From Verrucomicrobiota bacterium (GTDB lineage: Bacteria > Verrucomicrobiota > Verrucomicrobiia > Chthoniobacterales > UBA10450), in the NCBI GenBank assembly GCA_003219395.1, contig QHOR01000219.1, positions 1 through 5,439 on the forward strand: a stretch of DNA of 5,439 bases. The letters are read 5' to 3'. The translations under genes were made by a program, and so were the position numbers. Below the pieces are notes generated by a model. That model saw only the letters and a program-made list of their open reading frames with translations, made no database searches and was not told where the DNA came from. Shown here in pieces: positions 1 to 5,439 of the stretch; the first letter of the stretch is position 1, and each line of letters opens with the position of its first letter.

Positions 1-800
1 ATCGCGGCTGCCAGATTGTCGACACTACGTGCGGAGACGTGATGAGCGTCTGGAAACGGGTGCGCAAGTATGCGAGCGAGTCGGCCACGTCTATCATTCA
101 CGGAAAGGCCGAACACGAAGAAACAAAGGCTACCAGCTCTCGCGCTCTAGGCAACGGTAGCGGCCATTACCTGGTCGTTCTCACACTCGCGGACACCGAT
201 TACGTTTGCGATTACATCCGGAACGGCGGCGATAAAGAGGCGTTTCTCGAGAAGTTCAAGGGGGCCTATTCGCCGGGGTTCGATCCGGATGTGCATTTGC
301 AAACTGTTGGTGTGGCAAATCAAACCACCATGCTGCGGGGTGAGACGGAAGAAGTGCAGCGGCGCGTTCGACAAGCGATCATCGATCGAGATGGACCCGA
401 GCTTGCGGAGAAGAATTTTCGATTTTTCGACACGATTTGCGGGGCCACTCAGGAGCGACAGGATGCATTGCGAGAATTGCTGGACGTATCGATGGATCTC
501 CTGTTGGTGGTGGGCGGCTATAACAGTTCGAACACATCCCATCTTGCAGAAATGGGCGAAGAAAAACTTCCGACCTATTTCGTTCTCAACGCCTCGCGAT
601 TGGTTTCGGCTAGCGAGATCAAACATTACAACCTGCACGAGAAGCGCGAAGTGGTTTCGCATTTCTGGCTGCCGAACGGGCCTGCTGTGATCGGGATCAC
701 TGCCGGCGCATCATGCCCAAACAACTTAATCGAAGAAACATTGATCCGGCTCTTTGAATTGCGCGGCATTTCGCGCCACGAGCTCGAGCTGGCGGCGTAA
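1..800 (+). CDS. ispH: 4-hydroxy-3-methylbut-2-enyl diphosphate reductase (IspH/LytB), long form, 5' truncated by window edge
   Basis: IspH is the cytosolic [4Fe-4S] enzyme of the last MEP-pathway step; it reduces HMBPP to IPP and DMAPP. The reading frame is open from the left edge (first full codon at position 3) to TAA at 798-800, so the N-terminal part with the first cluster cysteine is outside the window. Counting from the codon at position 3, the visible landmarks are VDTTC (Cys10, second cluster ligand), HGKAEHEET (His38 and Glu40, matching the substrate-binding His and the proton-relay Glu), NQTT (about 106-109), DTICGATQERQ (Cys146, third cluster ligand), NSSN (about 174-177) and ITAGAS near the C-terminus. 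The two visible cluster cysteines are 136 residues apart, against about 101 in the E. coli enzyme. The extra segment (YVCDYIRNGGDKEAFL and what follows) is typical of the long plant/cyanobacterial form. A GTG at 39 followed by ATG at 42 could be mistaken for a start, but the conserved sequence continues upstream of it. Family identity is very secure. Confidence 0.96.
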   Translation, partial: RGCQIVDTTCGDVMSVWKRVRKYASESATSIIHGKAEHEETKATSSRALGNGSGHYLVVLTLADTDYVCDYIRNGGDKEAFLEKFKGAYSPGFDPDVHLQTVGVANQTTMLRGETEEVQRRVRQAIIDRDGPELAEKNFRFFDTICGATQERQDALRELLDVSMDLLLVVGGYNSSNTSHLAEMGEEKLPTYFVLNASRLVSASEIKHYNLHEKREVVSHFWLPNGPAVIGITAGASCPNNLIEETLIRLFELRGISRHELELAA

Positions 801-1001
801 GACTGATCAGTGACTCGCTGCTCTTCACAACGCGCGCCACTTTAGCGCGGCGTAATCAGTAACGGAAAACCAAGACTGAAGAGTTTTGGAGACTCACACC
901 GCCTGATCCATCTCACTGAAGTGCGATGTCGATCGGAGTGCACGCCATCGGACCGGTATCTTACGCGCGCAGAATCGGTGCGCCGTGCGAAATAACTGCG
1001 T

Positions 1002-1826
1002 ATGGCGCGAGCAATCTGGAAAGGCAGCATCAGCTTCGGTTTGGTTAACATTCCCATCGCTCTCTATCCCGCCACGCGACGGGAAGAGCTCAGGTTTCGC
1101 TTGCTCCGTAAGAGCGATTTGAGTCCGGTCAACTACAAGCGTGTGGCTGAGAAGGATGGAAAGGAGGTGCCTTGGGACCAGATCGTCAAGGGTTATGAGT
1201 ATGAGAAGGGAAAATACGTCGTGTTGAAGGAGGAAGATTTCGAGCGCGTCGATCTGGAGGCCACACAGACGGTGGATATTCAGGACTTCGTCGATCAGGA
1301 AGAGATCGACCCGATGTTTTTCTATAAGCCGTACTATTGCGATAAAGCCTATGCCCTTTTGCGCGACGCGTTAAAGGACAGCAACAAGGTCGGCATCGCC
1401 AAGGTGGTGATTAAGACGCGTCAATATCTTGCTGGAGTAAAACCGGAAGATGGCACACTCGTTCTCGAGTTGATGCATTTTGCCGACGAACTGGCCGACC
1501 CGGAAAAGCTGCATGTTCCGAAAAAGACCGAAGTCGGCAAACGCGAGATGAACATGGCCAAATCGCTCATCGATAGCATGAGTTCAAAATGGGATCCGGA
1601 GAAGTACAAGGATGACTATCGGGAAGCGCTCATGGAAGTGATCGAGGAGAAAGTGGAAGCCGGCGGAAAAGAAATCGAAGAGAAACCAAGGAAAGCCCCT
1701 AAGCCTACGAAAGTGATCGATCTGGTTTCGGTATTGCAGAACAGCTTGGAACAAAGCGGGTCTAAGAAAAAGGCAACAGCCAAATCCCGCACGAAGCGGA
1801 AGCAACCTGCAAAGAAAGCGGCGTGA
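1002..1826 (+). CDS. ku: Bacterial Ku protein, non-homologous end joining
   Basis: Ku forms a homodimeric ring that binds DNA double-strand ends and recruits the ligase LigD for end joining. At 274 residues the protein has the usual bacterial length. It opens with the canonical Ku N-terminus (MARAIWKGSISFGLVNIP), which fixes the ATG at 1002. Further family blocks are KRVAEKDGKEVPW (about 46-58), KGYEYEKGKYVVL (63-75), ATQTVDIQDFVD (87-98), DPMFFYKPYY (103-112), ALLRDALK (118-125), ELMHFADEL (156-164) and the WDPEKY...YREALMEVIEEKVEAGGK region (197-223). The segment near 235-250 (TKVIDLVSVLQNSLE) matches the conserved C-terminal segment. The last 21 residues or so are a Lys/Arg/Ala-rich tail (KKKATAKSRTKRK...), probably disordered and DNA-binding, as in other bacterial Ku extended tails. 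No ligD is visible beside it. No clear Shine-Dalgarno sequence precedes the start. The preceding 201 bases contain no gene and no convincing promoter. It is probably monocistronic, since the next gene is convergent. Confidence 0.97.
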   Translation: MARAIWKGSISFGLVNIPIALYPATRREELRFRLLRKSDLSPVNYKRVAEKDGKEVPWDQIVKGYEYEKGKYVVLKEEDFERVDLEATQTVDIQDFVDQEEIDPMFFYKPYYCDKAYALLRDALKDSNKVGIAKVVIKTRQYLAGVKPEDGTLVLELMHFADELADPEKLHVPKKTEVGKREMNMAKSLIDSMSSKWDPEKYKDDYREALMEVIEEKVEAGGKEIEEKPRKAPKPTKVIDLVSVLQNSLEQSGSKKKATAKSRTKRKQPAKKAA

Positions 1827-1855
1827 TGTGGGGCGCGACCCAGGGGTGGGCCGCA

Positions 1856-1869
1856 CCGGACCGCTCCGG
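1856..1869. other. Small GC-rich hairpin between convergent genes
   Basis: CCGGA (1856-1860) and TCCGG (1865-1869) form a perfect 5-bp stem around a 4-base loop, about 30 bases after the Ku stop. No T-run follows on either strand, so it does not qualify as a standard intrinsic terminator. Its place between convergent genes (Ku and the phosphoesterase) is where a transcription end is expected, but a 5-bp stem in GC-rich DNA can easily arise by chance. Confidence 0.15.
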
Positions 1870-1964
1870 AGGTGGGGATGATACTAGATAACGCAGAGAT
1901 TGTTGCCGTTTACTTGCAGATTCCAGCTAAGAGTGGCCAGCCAGACTCGATGTCTTGTCCGCTC

Positions 1965-2777
1965 TCAATACAACCCTGGCAGTCCCGCGCAGTTCCCCAG
2001 CGCTTCAAGCCCGAAGTTATCCGTCACAGTTTTGAGCGTGTTGTAGTGGTTTACTGTGGTGTTGACTTGTGTTCCTGGCGTTTGTCCACGGCCGATTAAA
2101 ATGGTCAGGACGTGGTTTCCTATTTGCCCCTCGTCCATCGTTAGGATCACAAGCCCATTGTGACTATTGGCATAGGAGATGATAGGCGGCAGGTGTTGAG
2201 ACAACCATGTATCTCCGTTGCGCACCTTCTCCTGAATCGTTGCACCGGTGTGCATGTCGTGAATTACGTTTGGGGTGATAAAGGAGAACTCAGTCCAACA
2301 CGCCTCCTCGCCATACGGACCGAAGTAGGGTACCCATGCCTGACCGGGAGCCAGCGCAAAGAAGGGGAATGGGTTGTGGCGCTTATAGTACAGCTCATTG
2401 TATTTGCACATCTGCGCACCGGCGTATGGCAAGTCCTCCATGTAGCCTTTGCATATCATTCCCGCTGCGTTCATTTCTTCCCAAAGATTTGGGGCGGCAA
2501 ACGGTCCACTGTTGCATCTATCCGTGGTGACACCCTGTGTGTCGCCGGAAAAAATGGCCAGGTAATTGGGGAGGCTAGGGTGGGTGATCCCAAAACTCTG
2601 CGTGTAAAGAACGCCTTGTGGAATAAGCTCGTTATTGATGTAAGGGGCGTTTACGGTGTCACCTATTATCGCCTCATACCCCACGTTTTCTAGTAGCACG
2701 AAGAAAATGTGATTGTATGGCCGTCTAGCAGGGGCAAGGATCGCTAACCAGAGTGTAATCGCGGCGAGTAAATTCAT
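1965..2777 (-). CDS. Exported phosphoesterase family protein (PF04185-like; acid phosphatase/phospholipase C group)
   Basis: A 270-residue protein of the phosphoesterase family that includes fungal and bacterial acid phosphatases and is related to phospholipase C. It probably cleaves phosphomonoesters or phosphodiesters outside the cytoplasm; the substrate cannot be told from sequence. Residues 1-17 are a hydrophobic signal-like segment ending APA, a plausible signal peptidase I site before RR. Family blocks follow in order: HIFFVLLEN (Glu30-Asn31, where relatives have MEN and carry metal-binding residues), APYINNEL (44-51), THPSLPNYLAIFSG (65-78), YMEDLPY (112-118), KRHNPFPFF (132-140), FSFITPN (164-170), DMH (174-176), GDTWLSQHLPPI (188-199), MDEGQIGNHV (214-223, metal-site Asp-Glu and a downstream His) and HYNTLKTV (244-251). 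The start is ATG at 2775-2777. There is no other in-frame start before an upstream stop at 2796-2798, and the signal segment therefore lacks a basic n-region. No Shine-Dalgarno sequence is evident. It is transcribed divergently from the DoxX gene and convergently with Ku. Family assignment is confident; specificity is unknown. Confidence 0.9.
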   Translation of the reverse strand: MNLLAAITLWLAILAPARRPYNHIFFVLLENVGYEAIIGDTVNAPYINNELIPQGVLYTQSFGITHPSLPNYLAIFSGDTQGVTTDRCNSGPFAAPNLWEEMNAAGMICKGYMEDLPYAGAQMCKYNELYYKRHNPFPFFALAPGQAWVPYFGPYGEEACWTEFSFITPNVIHDMHTGATIQEKVRNGDTWLSQHLPPIISYANSHNGLVILTMDEGQIGNHVLTILIGRGQTPGTQVNTTVNHYNTLKTVTDNFGLEALGNCAGLPGLY

Positions 2778-2810
2778 GGCTTGTCGGGTTCTACGCTAAT
2801 CAACTGGCAT

Positions 2811-2839
2811 ATAAATAAGGGACCCGTTTGTGACACAAA
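2811..2839 (-). promoter_or_regulatory. Possible promoter with operator-like palindrome upstream of the phosphoesterase gene
   Basis: A 13-base perfect inverted repeat, TTTGTG-A-CACAAA, lies at 2827-2839, about 50 bases before the phosphoesterase ATG. Read on the minus strand, an AT-rich block TATTTAT follows at 2817-2811. If TATTTA is a -10-like element, the right arm of the palindrome (TTTGTG) sits 16 bases upstream, in the -35 position, so a dimeric regulator bound there would overlap the promoter. The palindrome is seen directly. The promoter and operator roles are inference, and the organism's promoter consensus is unknown. Confidence 0.3.
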
Positions 2840-3028
2840 TGGTGCCGACATGTCAACCTAATAAAAACAGGTTCTTGCGGAATCGCTGCAATGAAGACGC
2901 GCGTGAGCGAGGAATTAGCCCTCGTTAATGCAACAACCGATGCCGAATGGTATGGCACTGGATACGCAACCCGCGCCTGCCATTGAAGACTTGACACGCC
3001 CGTTCAGTATCATCCAGCCTGAACCGCT

Positions 3029-3469
3029 ATGAACGCTCTTAATCGATTCGCGGATCCCGTTTATTGTATTATGCGACTGATCATCGGTCTTATGTTCGCA
3101 TGTCATGGTGGTCAGAAGGTGCTCGGCTTTCCCGATGGCGGGCATGGCGGTGCCCAAGGACTCATGTTGATCGGTGGAATCATCGAACTTGTCGGCGGAT
3201 TGATGATTGCAGTTGGGTTTCTCACGCGGCTGGCAGCGTTCATCTCGGCAGGTGAAATGGCGGTTGCTTACTTCATGGTGCACGCGGCCGGTAAAGCACT
3301 CGGCCATGCGCCAACTCCAACCGAGCAATTTTTCCCAATTCTGAACAAAGGCGAGCTGGCCGTGGTTCTCTGTTGGCTGTTTTTATTCATGGTTTTTTAT
3401 GGACCGGGGCGCTGGAGCATCGACTCGGTCCTGTTCAGACGTACAGCTACCGCCTCAGCTGCGACCTGA
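3029..3469 (+). CDS. DoxX family inner-membrane protein
   Basis: A 146-residue DoxX family protein, the usual length for this four-helix membrane family. Predicted membrane segments are about 12-28, 45-65, 68-88 and 109-125. Family marks are the first helix leading into CHGGQKVLGFPDGG (25-38), the Gly-rich second helix with GGIIELVGG (49-57), GFLTRLAAF (63-71), and the NKGELAVVLC...FYGPGRWSIDS run (106-133). The biochemical role of most DoxX proteins is unsettled. Members are annotated as quinol oxidase subunits or putative oxidoreductases, and a mycobacterial member acts in a membrane complex with superoxide dismutase and a thiosulfate sulfurtransferase. The ATG at 3029 gives a complete first helix and no Shine-Dalgarno sequence precedes it. 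A TTGACA lies at 2991-2996 but lacks a matching -10 box. An exported dienelactone hydrolase follows after 39 bases on the same strand, suggesting co-transcription. Family assignment is confident; function is not. Confidence 0.9.
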   Translation: MNALNRFADPVYCIMRLIIGLMFACHGGQKVLGFPDGGHGGAQGLMLIGGIIELVGGLMIAVGFLTRLAAFISAGEMAVAYFMVHAAGKALGHAPTPTEQFFPILNKGELAVVLCWLFLFMVFYGPGRWSIDSVLFRRTATASAAT

Positions 3470-3508
3470 CGATAGATCGCCAGCTCTACGGCAAAAAATC
3501 AATGCGTT

Positions 3509-4330
3509 ATGAGGCAAAACTTTCTTCTGGTGCGTTTCTTTGTGGGAACGTGCGTTACTTTGATTATGTGCGACTCGGCGTGTAAAGCAGGGGCGCAGGA
3601 GGTGAAGGATTTTGGTCGGGAACGGTTGAACAACTCACCGCGACATGGCGAATGGGTTGATATCAAATCGGACGGGCGCACCATTAAGGCGTTTGTTGTT
3701 TATCCTGAGCGCAAGGACAAGGCGCCGGTCGTGTTGGTGGTTCACGAAATTTTTGGTGTGACCGATTGGGTCCGGAGTTTGTGCGATGAACTTGCCGAAG
3801 CCGGCGTGATTGCGATCGTGCCTGATTTGCTTAGCGGCCAAAAATTCGAGGACGTGGATGGCGCCCGGAAAGCGACATCTGCACTGCCCAAAGAACAGGT
3901 AAAAGCCGATTTGGATGCAACGGCTGATTATGTGCTGACCAAAATTCCATCATGCAATGGCACACTGGCGATCTGCGGGTTTTGCTGGGGCGGGGGAGTA
4001 GCGTTTGCGTACGCAAATGAAAATCCAAAACTAAAAGCTACCTATTCGTTTTATGGTGCCGCACCGGATGAGGCTTCGAAAGTCGCGAACATCGCGTGTC
4101 CAGTTTATGGATTTTACGGCGAGAACGATGAGCGCGTAAACGCCGGTATTCCCAAAGCGGAAGAGTTAATGAAAGCCGCCGGTAAAAAATACGAACCGGT
4201 GATTTATAAGAGTGCGGGCCACGGTTTCATGCGATCCGGTGAACCATCCGATCCTGCAGTTCGCGAAGGCGACAAAAACGCGCGCGACGAAGCCTGGGCG
4301 CGATGGAAGACCTTGCTCAAACAATTGTAG
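3509..4330 (+). CDS. Exported dienelactone hydrolase family protein
   Basis: A 273-residue alpha/beta hydrolase of the dienelactone hydrolase family (PF01738). The catalytic triad is visible: nucleophile Cys159 in GFCWGG, Asp207 in GENDERV and His238 in AGHGFMR. Glu80 in HEIFGV matches the Glu that activates the nucleophile in the classical enzyme. Unlike classical cytoplasmic dienelactone hydrolase (about 235 residues), it starts with a signal peptide: basic residues at 2 and 9, a hydrophobic core at about 10-20, and a likely cleavage at AGA/QE (29/30). It is therefore predicted to act in the periplasm or outside the cell. No good lipobox is seen at Cys21 or Cys25. Cys156 lies three residues before the nucleophile, giving CGFC. 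It follows the DoxX gene by 39 bases on the same strand and is probably in its operon. The natural substrate is unknown: the family covers dienelactones and many other esters and lactones, and no catechol-pathway genes are nearby. The ATG at 3509 is chosen because it includes the signal peptide; no Shine-Dalgarno sequence is evident. Confidence 0.92.
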   Translation: MRQNFLLVRFFVGTCVTLIMCDSACKAGAQEVKDFGRERLNNSPRHGEWVDIKSDGRTIKAFVVYPERKDKAPVVLVVHEIFGVTDWVRSLCDELAEAGVIAIVPDLLSGQKFEDVDGARKATSALPKEQVKADLDATADYVLTKIPSCNGTLAICGFCWGGGVAFAYANENPKLKATYSFYGAAPDEASKVANIACPVYGFYGENDERVNAGIPKAEELMKAAGKKYEPVIYKSAGHGFMRSGEPSDPAVREGDKNARDEAWARWKTLLKQL

Positions 4331-4351
4331 CCTGGCGGCACGGCGCGCTAC
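4327..4351. terminator. Weak inverted repeat in the convergent gap, possible shared terminator
   Basis: GTAGC (4327-4331) and GCTAC (4347-4351) can form a 5-bp stem around a 15-base GC-rich loop. It overlaps the hydrolase stop codon and fills most of the 35-base gap to the convergent peptidase gene. Read on the minus strand, the stem is followed by AATTGTTTG, a poor T-rich tail; on the plus strand there is no T-run. The location fits a two-way transcription end, but the stem is short and the loop long, so this is a weak call. Confidence 0.2.
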
Positions 4352-4365
4352 GCTGTCTCTACCAT

Positions 4366-5439
4366 TCACTTGGCACCTAATAATTCATCGGCTAGTGCAT
4401 TTGCATCGTAAACTTTACGCAGCGCTTCAATGATGGCTGCAGAATCGACCGAGACGGCACGCGCTTGGGTGTCGGTGTAAATGCAATCGAGCACCAAAGA
4501 TTGAATGTTGCCATCGAAAATGATCCCCACGAATTCGTTTGCCCTGTTTACCACGGGACTGCCGCTGTTGCCGCCAATGATGTCCGCGTCGGACACGAAA
4601 TTGAAATGTGTTGCCAAATTCAGTTTGCCCTTCTTCTCGATCCAGCGGTTCGGCAAATCGAACGGCGGCCTGTTCTCGTGCTCGGCGCAACGCTGATATA
4701 GACCTGCGAAATCGGTGAATGCGGGAATTTGTTTCCCCTCCTGTTCGTACCCGCGCAGGGTTCCGTAGGAAAGACGAAGTGTGAAGGTCGCATCCGGATT
4801 GTTGCCCGCGTCCTCGATGGCAAATCGTGCTTTGGCTATTTCCCAATACGCCTGTTTTTTGATTTCATCTTGCGCATCGTAGATTTTCTTTGCTTCCCTG
4901 GCAGGGCCGTCGATCAGCCGAGCGAGATCGACCATCGGATCATGCGCTGCTTGCAATGCGGCGGCATCTTTCGAGTAAAGATCTTTCCGCACAGCGACAT
5001 CTTTGAGTTTCGTCCCGGAGACGAGCTCGGCTGCGCGATCGTGCGGTGATTTGCCAGCGAGCACCTGTTTTACGAGCGGATCGTCGGCGCCAAATTGGGA
5101 GGCGAAATCGGTCAAGGAATCCGTCAAACGCAGAATTTCGTAGTCATCGTAGACGGGCTCGGTTGAAAAAAGCTCCAGTTCCAGTGAATCGCGTGCGCTG
5201 TCGCGAAATTGCGGAATCCGCTCTCCATTGGGTTTGGCTCGTTCGTCCATGGCACGAACCAGCAATCGCGCGTATTTAAACAGATTCCCAAAGAACGCTC
5301 GGGGGCCGCGATAACCGACGGGTATCGGCCGTTCCTGTTCGAGATAATTGTACACCGGCGCGTTTTTGGTGATTTCGGCCTGAGCATTCTTTATCCGGGC
5401 GTACGCGCCGGCAGTCGAGCGGAATTTCGGATCGCGGGC
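4366..5439 (-). CDS. Peptidase family S46 dipeptidyl-peptidase (DPP7/DPP11-like), C-terminal half, 5' truncated by window edge
   Basis: S46 enzymes are serine dipeptidyl-peptidases, usually periplasmic, of about 700 residues; they remove dipeptides from peptide N-termini and help peptide-consuming bacteria feed on protein. The frame is open from the right edge (codon 5439-5437) to TGA at 4368-4366, so 357 codons of the C-terminal half are visible. The GTG at 5355 is internal: conserved-looking sequence (ARDPKFRS...) continues upstream of it. The first 270 or so residues are rich in charged, helix-prone stretches, as expected of the helical domain. The catalytic serine lies in DIIGGNSGSPVVN (AGC at 4564-4566), followed by GIIFDGNIQSL, ARAVSVDSAAIIEALRKVYDA and a short C-terminal tail, all S46 hallmarks. 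The catalytic His and Asp are in the missing N-terminal half. Gly 18 residues after the serine matches the position that separates DPP7-type (Gly) from DPP11-type (Arg) enzymes. It is convergent with the dienelactone hydrolase gene. Confidence 0.93.
   Translation of the reverse strand, partial: ARDPKFRSTAGAYARIKNAQAEITKNAPVYNYLEQERPIPVGYRGPRAFFGNLFKYARLLVRAMDERAKPNGERIPQFRDSARDSLELELFSTEPVYDDYEILRLTDSLTDFASQFGADDPLVKQVLAGKSPHDRAAELVSGTKLKDVAVRKDLYSKDAAALQAAHDPMVDLARLIDGPAREAKKIYDAQDEIKKQAYWEIAKARFAIEDAGNNPDATFTLRLSYGTLRGYEQEGKQIPAFTDFAGLYQRCAEHENRPPFDLPNRWIEKKGKLNLATHFNFVSDADIIGGNSGSPVVNRANEFVGIIFDGNIQSLVLDCIYTDTQARAVSVDSAAIIEALRKVYDANALADELLGAK

Noticed and set aside
147..662. 171-codon minus-strand reading frame
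   Set aside because: It is antisense to ispH, which shows conserved motifs along its whole length.
802..811. Perfect 10-base palindrome ACTGATCAGT just after the ispH stop, with an ATCAGTAAC near-repeat at 855-863
   Set aside because: A continuous palindrome without loop cannot be a terminator stem of use, and the repeat is too short to separate from chance.
833..849. CGCGC (833-837) and GCGCG (845-849) as a possible ispH terminator
   Set aside because: The stem is 5 bp of simple alternating GC with no T-run after it; several registers pair equally well.
842..1057. 71-codon minus-strand reading frame spanning the ispH-Ku gap
   Set aside because: Its start lies inside the Ku gene on the opposite strand, its composition is Arg-rich as expected from antisense GC-rich DNA, and nothing recognisable is encoded.
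2160..2693. 177-codon plus-strand reading frame
   Set aside because: It is fully antisense to the phosphoesterase gene, whose minus-strand frame has clear family motifs throughout.
2891..2986. A 31-codon plus-strand reading frame (starts MKTRVSEELA) in the divergent intergenic region
   Set aside because: It has an ATG and a stop but no ribosome-binding site, no recognisable family and no membrane or repeat character. A frame this short is expected by chance in 251 bases.
2915..3328. 137-codon minus-strand reading frame covering the DoxX start
   Set aside because: It lies mostly antisense to the well-supported DoxX gene and its translation shows no family features; it is a shadow frame.
4729..5049. 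106-codon plus-strand reading frame at the right end
   Set aside because: It is antisense to the S46 peptidase gene and has no recognisable motifs.

Overview
The window looks like ordinary chromosomal DNA from a soil-type bacterium, most likely a verrucomicrobial or related lineage. The clues are a long-form IspH of the plant/cyanobacterial type, a single-gene bacterial Ku, a peptidase family S46 dipeptidyl-peptidase, exported hydrolases, moderate GC, and the lack of clear Shine-Dalgarno sequences before every start that can be seen. This taxonomic guess is an inference from gene content and has not been tested by any search.

Layout from left to right: (1) positions 1-800, + strand, the 3' part of ispH (isoprenoid biosynthesis), cut by the left edge; (2) 801-1001, a 201-base gap with no gene; (3) 1002-1826, + strand, a complete Ku gene (non-homologous end joining); (4) 1827-1964, a short convergent gap with one small GC-rich hairpin; (5) 1965-2777, - strand, an exported phosphoesterase/acid phosphatase-like protein; (6) 2778-3028, a 251-base divergent gap that holds a near-perfect operator-like palindrome in front of the phosphoesterase; (7) 3029-3469, + strand, a four-helix DoxX family membrane protein; (8) 3509-4330, + strand, an exported dienelactone hydrolase family protein 39 bases behind DoxX and probably in its operon; (9) 4331-4365, a very short convergent gap; (10) 4366-5439, - strand, the C-terminal half of an S46 serine dipeptidyl-peptidase whose start lies beyond the right edge.

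Functionally these are mostly independent units. IspH and Ku are intracellular housekeeping or repair proteins. The right two thirds is enriched in cell-envelope or exported proteins: a phosphoesterase, DoxX, an exported alpha/beta hydrolase, and a peptidase family that is normally periplasmic. The only convincing operon is doxX plus the hydrolase. I found no RNA gene, CRISPR array, insertion sequence or phage signature, and nothing that amounts to a clearly new system. The observations most worth following are the DoxX/exported-hydrolase pair, in which the predicted nucleophile cysteine lies in a CxxC motif, and the palindrome between the divergent genes.
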